Assembly: GCA_964035015.1 (NCBI GenBank)
Contig: OZ036017.1
Location: forward strand, 1,723,378-1,787,377
DNA: 64,000 nucleotides
Direction: 5' to 3'
Source of the DNA: Corallium rubrum
Taxonomy: Eukaryota; Cnidaria; Anthozoa; Scleralcyonacea; Coralliidae
A program made the translations under genes and the position numbers. A model generated the notes under the pieces. That model ran no database searches and was not told the origin of the DNA. It worked only from the letters and a program-made list of their open reading frames with translations. Shown piece by piece: positions 57,120 to 64,000 of this stretch (position 1 is the first letter of the stretch; each line of letters opens with the position of its first letter).

Positions 57120-58319
57120 TGTTTTTTTCTGAAGAATTTTGGAAGTTTCCTAATATTTCGAGCTTTATTGTTTAGAGTAAGTGTAGAATGAGTGGTGGAC
57201 AATTATTAAAGAGTAAAATTTGGTATTTGTCTGTTTTTATGGTTCAAAACGCTTGACCTCGCTGTATAAAAACACCATCATTCTGGAAAAAATGTATACA
57301 TATCAGGCCTACATATATTCTGTAAATGTTATTACAGAATGTATTGAACTTTCTTAAAGATCTGCTATATATGTATACAGGCCTGATATGTATAGATATT
57401 TTTTTATATATTAAATAACATTGTGTTCCAATGACAGCATGATTATTAAAATTATTAAAATGTGTGGATAATTATTTGTAGTTTGTTGTTGGTCATTGTT
57501 ATTGTGAATAATATATTGTAGTTGTAGTATTAATTTTCTTTTTTTGCTAATTTGTTATAATTTGTTGTTGTTCATATGGTTTTTTAGTATACACATATTT
57601 ATTATAGGACTTTAGCCAAGTGTGTGTGTGTGGGGGGGGGCATGTGCCCTTGTGTCCACCCCTTGATTTGTACACCCATGAAGTGAATACAATAATTCCA
57701 TCTCACTTCCTATTTTTTACAGGAAGTGAAGAGATACAGTACAGATGTAAGTGTTGGAATAACTTGCCTGGGCACAAGCACCAATCCGAACAGGACTTTT
57801 ATGATTATAAATTGATGGATTCTCTTTTGCCAAATAACATTCAAATATGTAGTTTGATGTTTTGCATGTTATCAGTTGTATAATTACATAACAATGCATA
57901 ATTGTGGATATAACTAATAAAATTTTAACAGAGGTATTATCTCACATAGTATACAATTCAAATGCTGTCTCAAAGCCTAATTAAATGCCTAATTAAATGC
58001 TACTGCATGTACATACTGATAGACAGTGAACTCTGTCTAAGACAGACACCCTTGGGCTGGACTTTGTCTGTCTTATAGTTCATTTATTGGACTTTGTCTG
58101 TCTTATAGTTTGATTACCCCATTCACTTTTCTGATGCCCTCTCTAAAGTTGATGTTTTCTTGGGGGGGGGGGGGGGGGGTGTGTTGACTGCAAAAATGTA
58201 AGATCAATAATATTGAGCAACATTTTAATTTTATTCAAGTTCCTTATTTACATATATATTTAGGATACGGGAAATACACTTTATTTGATAAAATAGGAAT
58301 ATTTGAACATTTGACCAGT

Positions 58320-59000
58320 TATAATAGACCCTTTCACGGTTTCGGACGCCATCTTGTTTGGGGGGCAAACAAACCCGGTTGCTAGGTAACTACGCATATT
58401 ATTCCTTGTTAAATGTTGTCAGATTCTACAATTCCATGTGTTTAAACGCTGTTTTTTACCTGAAAATCTGAAAGATATCCATTCATACTGTTTTATCACA
58501 ACCACCAACACAACACTTGTCTCCACGACCCATCTAAATCCCCAGAAGATACCGTAAAATAGTTGAATTTTGAACGATATTTCACAAATCTAGAAAGAAA
58601 GTTTAGGAAAACAGAAAATATCTTCTTAATATGCTAATATAATAAAGCAGTTGTGAAATTTTACATTCAATTTGAAGTATATATAAGCGGCAACCTCGGC
58701 GGCAACATCAGAATTCAAGAGATTCAAGGACCAAGGTTCGCTTATCAAGCGTAAATCACATTAAACTTTGTTTTTGTCGTAACAAAAGACTACTACGTAC
58801 CTTTCCTAACTTAGAGAAAATTCCTCGCGAGGTATGAATGGATATCTTTCAGATTTTCAGGTAAAAAACAGCGTTTAAACACATGGAATTGTAGAATCTG
58901 ACAACATTTAACAAGGAATAATATGCGTAGTTACCTAGCAACCGGGTTTGTTTGCCCCCCAAACAAGATGGCGTCCGAAACCGTGAAAGGGTCTATTATA
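58320..59000. mobile_element. TA-flanked MITE with ~168-bp TIRs
   Basis: TATAATAGACCCTTTCACGG at the left is inverted at the right. The arms (58320-58490 and 58833-59000) are essentially identical, suggesting recent activity or hairpin-based repair. Compared with the uninterrupted copy near 47880-47950, about 70 bp of host sequence is missing at the insertion site. Confidence 0.85.
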
Positions 59001-59355
59001 TCACCTTAATACAAAGAAAAATACAAGATAGTTATTGAATAATAAATTTTAGGCTAGCTTTATTCACAATTTTATAAAATTTGGGATACAAATAAGCTAA
59101 AGTATGAAGGAAGAACCGAAGAGGGAAATCATAAACCACTAAACAACAAACAATGTTGATTTCTCAAATCTCACCTCACGCTTTTCTCCAGTTGTAACGA
59201 ATCACACGTTGCACCACCACACAACCAAATCATCCTTCATTGTAAATATCTAAATTCATTTGTGATTTGTTCCATTATTTTTAACATAAAATGCGTCGAA
59301 TCCGAAGGATTGAGTAGTCCTTGAAAACTATCTGGAATGCCCATCCGCCATTGTC

Positions 59356-59559
59356 ATGAATATACGCCAACTAAAGCACAATCTGATCATAGTAACTGTC
59401 TATGATCGTCACGGATTGTTCTCGTATTTTCCTGCCCATCAGATTTATAAATTCTGGATCAACTGTGACGAGTTTCCAACAGTTTTTGTGCATCTAATCC
59501 AGAGAGGAGAGTTCATTCCTCGTCTGCGGTCAGATGCAAATGAATCGATTTTACCATGA
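59356..59559 (+). CDS. Hypothetical ORF of the MULE-like element, copy 2
   Basis: 67 codons (MNIRQLKHNLIIVTVYDRHG ... FWINCDEFPTVFVHLIQ ... EFIPRLRSD) homologous to 47395-47174. The start is an internal ATG because an 8-bp deletion removed the upstream frame. Many differences are conservative at protein level (I/L, I/V, V/I). Confidence 0.4.
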   Translation: MNIRQLKHNLIIVTVYDRHGLFSYFPAHQIYKFWINCDEFPTVFVHLIQRGEFIPRLRSDANESILP

Positions 59560-59570
59560 TGCTTTGCGTG

Positions 59571-60124
59571 ACTTTCGACGTGCAAGCGCAATGCATTCTG
59601 GGAAACCTTCGACTTGATGAAAATGGATGAAAACATGATTTAGAATGTTTTAATTTGGCTGTGCGGTTGGTATGTTGCGTGTTGTGTATTATTTTGTGTT
59701 GTACAGTACTTCGTTCACCTCTACAAACTATGGAGTCAGAACTGTAAAGTCACTGACATCAGCGGAATATGAAAAGTATCACCAGAGTTCGTGGGCCGTC
59801 CAGATACAGTCTTCCTTGTCGCCACCGAACGATTTTGCTTTGACTCACTTGAGTGAAGGTGGATCTATAAAGCTGGAACGAAAAAAGGTAGGGTGTACGT
59901 TTATTACAAAATATTGTATACGCCAGACGACTTCTCTGCTGAAGCAGTTTTAACTCCTTCACTGGCGTTAGACAGAGTAAAATACTAAAGTCTAACCATA
60001 CGGTAGGCAAAGAGTTCACTCAGAAAGAGAAAGCGATTTATGGAGTTCTATCACACATGGACCAGACACTTTCTTTAACTCCATTTTAATTTTTTGTGAT
60101 GGCTAATAAAACTTTTAGTCTATC
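59571..60124 (+). other. Spacer with one exon-like frame
   Basis: 59672-59953 is open; SLTSAEYEKYHQSSWAVQIQ and FALTHLSEGGSIKLERKK look protein-like and end at a donor-like AAAAAG|GTAGGG (about 59888). No family recognised and no acceptor defined, so I list it as possible exon only. Confidence 0.3.
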
Positions 60125-60312
60125 TTAAGCCTAGTTTACACGGGCAATTTTTCTTTGGCAATTTTCAACTTGACAAGTTTTATTTGCCCGTGTGTATGAG
60201 GAAACATGGCAAGTTTTTCCTTGACAACTCACCCTTTTGAAAAGCTGGCATGCCAGCTTTTCAACAAGGAGACTTGTCAAGGAAAAATTGCTCGTGTATT
60301 AAATAGGCTTTA
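60125..60312. mobile_element. Palindromic MITE
   Basis: TTAAGCCTAGTTTACACGGG at the left and CGTGTATTAAATAGGCTTTA at the right are imperfect inverts; inner GGCAAGTTTTTCCTTGAC and GTCAAGGAAAAATTGC also pair around a tight AAAGCTGGCATGCCAGCTTT palindrome. Confidence 0.7.
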
Positions 60313-62806
60313 CGCCAGTACTACTTTTGGTGTCAATATAAATAATATCAAACTCGTATATGTAGATCCCCCGCCGCTATTTTACCGAGCTGTGAATATA
60401 TTTCTTCTTGCAGTAGTGGTTGTAGTTTATCACAAACTAGTAAAAGTCAAACATGTTACTACACATTAGCGTGTAGTTATAGCTATTTACATGAGCCTGT
60501 CCCAATTAACTGAGTATATGAATTAACCAAGTAGTTCATGTCACAAAATTCTCTCTTTGGCCACAAGAGATGATTTGAATCACTGAGTTATGTTTCGTTC
60601 AGATCTATATAAACATTCTAAACTATAAACCAACTCTTCATTTCGATCTTTGTAAATTTAGTTAATCACACGAGTCAGCCTGGTTAACCGAGCCAATCAG
60701 CTCTTCAAAGTGTAAGGGGGTAGAAAACAGAACAATGGCCCAGTGAGAATTTTTTATTTTTTTGTTATTGAACTTCTTTAGAATTGATATATTAATGAAG
60801 CCAGTATATGTATTAGAATCATTGTCCTTTCTGTCTGAGGTATGTTTGCTGGCAAAAATAGATTGAAGGAGGAAATATATTGCCAAACTAAAGCAAAATT
60901 TTGCTTGGATTGATGGAAACTCCTGACGAAAATTCAGGTTTTATTTAGTATTTATTCGTCTTTATTTTATGAATTCTTGCAACCCTGTCAAGCTGTGCCT
61001 TTACTCATATGAATATAGTCTCCTCATACCTTTTGAATCATTATAAGACCACATACATATCTTATATATGCTATCTTTTTTTATCTCTGTCAGTTCATAT
61101 TTCTGTGTTTTGTTTGATTTTTTTTGACTGTTCAGAAAATTTAATATTTATGGTTTTTATTGATCATGTCAGCATCCATATGCTTGACAGATTATAGCCA
61201 CTCAATTTCAGTGGCTTTAAAGGACTTGATTAATGCTATCTTTATTTGATTCAAGATAGTTCATAGACTTTTTTCTTGACTTTTGATACCTCAACACTTG
61301 GAGCTGCCATACAAAAAATCAAGAGATCCTTGCAGTTTCGGACTCAAATTGTGTTTTTTGTCAAATATTCAAGCAACATTTTTGCTGCTAAAAGACTTTA
61401 GAAGAAATATCTATTACTGTAGCATGTTTGCATTTTTTTGTAATTGGTTCATAACAAAATATAACTTAAAAAATAAAGATTTTCTTGCATATAAAGAGGA
61501 CTGGGACTGCCCTGCATGTCAGCCTATCGTTCCAGTCCACAATACCTGACTTCACTAGTTTAGCTTGAGCTGGTCGTTTTGATGGCTGCTTATGGACGAT
61601 GAAGAGATCTCTTTGTAACAAGTATTCAAAACACTTTACCTGAACTGGTTTTAGACAATACGAAGAGAAGTTGCAACTATTGAATGCTAACTGAAGTCAA
61701 TGAAGCAGTCAATTTCCTCCTCAAAGGTACCAAATGTATTATAATTTATTACACCCAGAATTCTGGGTGTAAAAACCAGCCGATGCCAGGGCCTTTTTGT
61801 CTGAATTATTTCACCTGAATTAAAATTAAAAATTTCATAAATTCATCTGAATTAAATGCGATGTATGAACCAGAGAAAGAAACTGAGTAGAGTGCTGCGC
61901 AGAGTGAGCAATATTGTGAAAAGGGGGTAAATGAGAATAGTGAAATACTGATAATGAAATACTGACAGTTCAAGCAAAGCCCAGAGTTTACTAGCTGGGC
62001 TTGCTCAAAATTTCAGTACAGTACGAAGGGCTCCAGACTGGAAACTTTGTAAAATGTGCATTGAAGAAATTCCCCCCTGAAATATGCACAGTTAACACGT
62101 GGTGTTGCACGCACAAGTGCAATATTTTCGGGAGGGGGGTACATAGTTGATGCTGACCAGATATTGTAGTATTGTGGGCTCAGAACCATCAAACAATATA
62201 CACTTAATGTCTGCTCGCAAGGGAAACAGTTAGTTTTGTTTTCCCAAGAGTCTTGATATTTCCTGAGATGAAGTTGAGGGAAACATCGAGACTCAAGGGA
62301 AAATAAAACTAACTGTTTCCTGAGGGATCAGACATTAAGTGTTTTGTTATATAGCTTGAGTTTCGCTGAATAATTTTGACTTTGTCAAGGGAAAGTACAC
62401 AAAAGACAATCGCTATTAGACTTACCAAGACATTTCACCGGGCTCAGTAATTTCACTTCAACCAAACAAATATAAGTCTCAGAACAAAAGAACAGCAATA
62501 CATTTCTCCAGTTAATCTTCACACATGCTTTGAAGATCTATAGATATTCTTTTTTTCATACCAAACAAGCTTTTGTTTATAGAATGGTGTGAAGAGTTCA
62601 AAGTTGTAGCGGGCAAGTGGGCAACAATTGAAAACTTATTGACTGAGCAGGCAATAAGTTCTCAATTATTGCCCACTCGGTAGACATTGAAATTTAGCTA
62701 AGGTCATGTGACCACAAACCAACCAATGACAGTCATCGTTGTATCCAGTGAAACTCTAGCTACATAACAATACACAATATTCACTCATTTCAGTAGAAGT
62801 AGTACA

Positions 62807-62812
<6 letters not shown>
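60313..62812. other. AT-rich sequence with hairpins, no gene
   Basis: A perfect palindrome TTACACCCAGAATTCTGGGT lies near 61751; a ~140-bp inverted repeat at 62205-62345 starts ACACTTAATGTCTG; another at about 62618-62680 pairs GGGCAACAATTGA with TCAATTATTGCCC. No coding sequence recognised. Confidence 0.45.

Positions 62813-62873
<61 letters not shown>
62813..62873. repeat. (AT)n microsatellite at the PLE junction
   Basis: About 60 bp of AT dinucleotides directly abutting the inverted 5' tail of the Penelope-like element, possibly its insertion target. Confidence 0.93.
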
Positions 62874-62874
<1 letters not shown>

Positions 62875-62917
62875 CAAATAAAGTGAAAACACAGGTTACT
62901 TCATCGAAATTTATTCA

Positions 62918-63706
62918 CGTAAAGAAACATTTGATAGCAGCTCACAACCCTACCAAGATGCACTTAAACGCAGCGGCTTCGACTACAACCTACATTACGA
63001 TCCACAACCCACGATCCCAAAACGCCGTAGAAGCAGAAACGTCACTTGGTTTAACCCCCCATACAGCGAGAATGTAGCCACAGACATCGGACACAAATTC
63101 TTGAAAGCAGTTGATGATTGTTTCCCAAGAAATCATCCCCTACACAAGTTGTTCAACCGTAACACAATAAAACTGAGTTATAGCTGTATGCCAAATGTCC
63201 AGAGTATAATCTCCTCCCATAACAAGTGTACCCTGAAACAAGAAGCAGAAAAGCGCAAAGAACCAGAGCCAGAATGCAACTGCCAACAGAAGAATAACTG
63301 CCCACTAGAAGGAAAATGTTTGACCAAAGGCGTAGTGTATCAAGCCACTGTGACAAATACCGGATCTGAAGAAAACCAAACTTATGTCGGATTAACAGAG
63401 ACAACCTTCAAGACAAGGTACCTGAATCATGTCTCGTCCTTTCGATCCATGAACAAGAAACACGCCACGGAACTGAGTAAATATATTTGGTCACTGAAAG
63501 AAGCTAACACTCCTTATACAGTCAACTGGAAAATCCTCAAGAAATGCAAACCCTACTCCAACAAGACAAAACACTGCAACCTATGCCTCCATGAGAAATT
63601 TGTAATTATCTACCATCCCGAATTGAGCTCCCTAAACAAATGCAACGAACTTATTTCCACCTGCCGACACCGTAAGGAATATCTGTTATGTAAATATTCA
63701 ACCTAG
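62918..63706 (+). pseudogene. PLE RT C-terminal linker and GIY-YIG endonuclease
   Basis: An open frame from the truncation junction to the stop at 63706 (262 codons). It starts RKETFDSSSQPYQDALKRSG and includes WFNPPYSENVATDIG and NTIKLSYSCMPNVQSI, the conserved region between RT and endonuclease. Then come a zinc-like CNCQQKNNCPLEGKC and the GIY-YIG fold: GVVYQATV (GIY), TYVGLT (YIG), FKTRYLNHVSSF (catalytic Arg), CLHEKF (catalytic Glu). This nuclease makes the target nick for PLE integration. The domain looks intact, but the protein lacks the RT and a start codon. Confidence 0.88.
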
Positions 63707-63798
63707 ACCACTTTTATCACTAACTGTTATACGTCCCGCATCTGACGTCACGCACGCATCTCATGCTTATATTATTCCGTTACACTGTAATTTAAACC

Positions 63799-63858
63799 AT
63801 TCACCTGATGAGTGTGGCAAGCTCTAAGCTTGTCATACGAAACAGATTTGTCGTGAAT
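63799..63858 (+). ncRNA. Type I hammerhead ribozyme in the PLE 3' end
   Basis: All core parts are present: stem I ATTCAC (63799-63804) with GTGAAT (63853-63858); CTGATGA (63805-63811); an 11-bp stem II (63812-63822 with 63828-63838, loop TCTAA); GAAA (63839-63842); a short stem III closed by GATT; and the cleavage site TGTC before GTGAAT. Predicted self-cleavage is between 63852 and 63853. PLEs are known hosts of hammerheads with short stem III, which often act as dimers. Confidence 0.9.
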
Positions 63859-63901
63859 AAATTTCGATGAAGTAACCTGTGTTTTCACTTTATTTGTTAT
63901 A

Positions 63902-64000
63902 CCGCAGGGGCGGATCTAGCGTTATTCAAATAAGTCGGACGACTAAGGTAAAAAAAATAGCGATTGCAAAAAAAAGTCCGGTTAAAAACGACGTAATAGC
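63902..64000. other. Flank after the PLE
   Basis: Starts with CCGCAGGGGCGGATCTAGCG, a GC-rich string reminiscent of hAT ends (CAGGGGCGG as at 6376), possibly another element running off the window. Confidence 0.35.

Larger units (their letters stand above)
57128..59570. mobile_element. Inverted, truncated copy of the MULE-like element
   Basis: Reverse complement of about 47113-49970, including the homopolymer tract, the CTGTCTAAGACAGACACCCT block and the shared small ORF. Neither TIR is retained. It has gained the MITE at 58320-59000 and lacks the insertions at 49129-49621. Confidence 0.75.
62870..63901 (+). mobile_element. 5'-truncated Penelope-like element (PLE)
   Basis: Bounded by inverted ends: TATAACAAATAAAGTGAAAA at 62870 and its complement at 63901, about 50 bp each. 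Between them lie the last part of the RT-linker, the GIY-YIG endonuclease and a hammerhead ribozyme. An inverted piece of the 3' end at the 5' junction of a truncated copy is characteristic of PLE insertions. The RT catalytic domain is missing. Confidence 0.88.

Overview
This is a repeat-saturated piece of a metazoan nuclear genome, most likely a marine invertebrate and plausibly a cnidarian. The reasons are spliceosomal introns, an Ngaro-type DIRS retrotransposon, a Penelope-like element (PLE) with a hammerhead ribozyme, an endonuclease-bearing Helentron, many MITEs and simple repeats. I cannot name a species. Nearly all recognisable coding sequence belongs to mobile elements, mostly broken. 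The main non-TE candidate is a chain of short phase-1 exons at 19.7-23.4 kb.

Layout. 1-9.4 kb: no gene; palindromic and direct-repeat elements, a hAT element with perfect 8-bp target-site duplication (TSD) (6376-7552) that carries a foldback element, and a long-TIR foldback element (7688-8846). 9.4-10.07 kb: end of a TIR element whose fuller relative lies at 45684-47059. 10.13-16.26 kb, minus strand: Ngaro element with split direct repeats (A1 / B1-A2-B2), a gag-like first exon, an RNase H segment, a tyrosine recombinase and an internal ~48-bp minisatellite. 16.8-28.08 kb: inverted duplication whose arms each hold a CR1-like LINE 3' fragment, a Cys-rich ORF fragment and a 10-bp minisatellite; between them are the multi-exon gene candidate and a large (TGTC)n/(TGTGTC)n tract.

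28.7-37.2 kb, plus strand: a Helentron, the most interesting element here. Its order is an N-terminal region with hexapeptide repeats, a canonical 2A ribosome-skipping motif, two tandem Cys-peptidase-like domains (the first C...DSH, the second apparently lacking the His), 19-residue repeats, a DUF6570-like zinc region, an HUH replication initiator, a PIF1-like helicase and a C-terminal endonuclease/exonuclease/phosphatase (EEP) domain. The N-terminal two thirds is broken by a nonsense codon, several frameshifts and two tandem duplications; the 900-residue helicase-EEP part is open.

39.9-51.5 kb: a TE nest. One inverted-repeat element (39874-51484) was invaded by a 679-bp hAT, a 3.6-kb hAT (itself carrying an 830-bp hAT), a 1.4-kb element with 9-bp TSD carrying a RecQ-like helicase exon, a 3.4-kb MULE-like element and a 931-bp hAT. 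Where both inverted arms are preserved, one arm serves as the empty site for insertions in the other. 51.5-62.8 kb: a mariner-like foldback, ~389-bp tandem repeats, a second copy of the 614-bp hAT, an inverted second copy of the MULE-like element and several MITEs. 62.87-63.90 kb: a 5'-truncated PLE with GIY-YIG endonuclease and a complete type I hammerhead ribozyme; its inverted 5' tail stops within 1 nt of the predicted cleavage site.

All TSDs, TIRs, splice signals and motifs were read by eye. Family assignments are from motif recognition, not searches.
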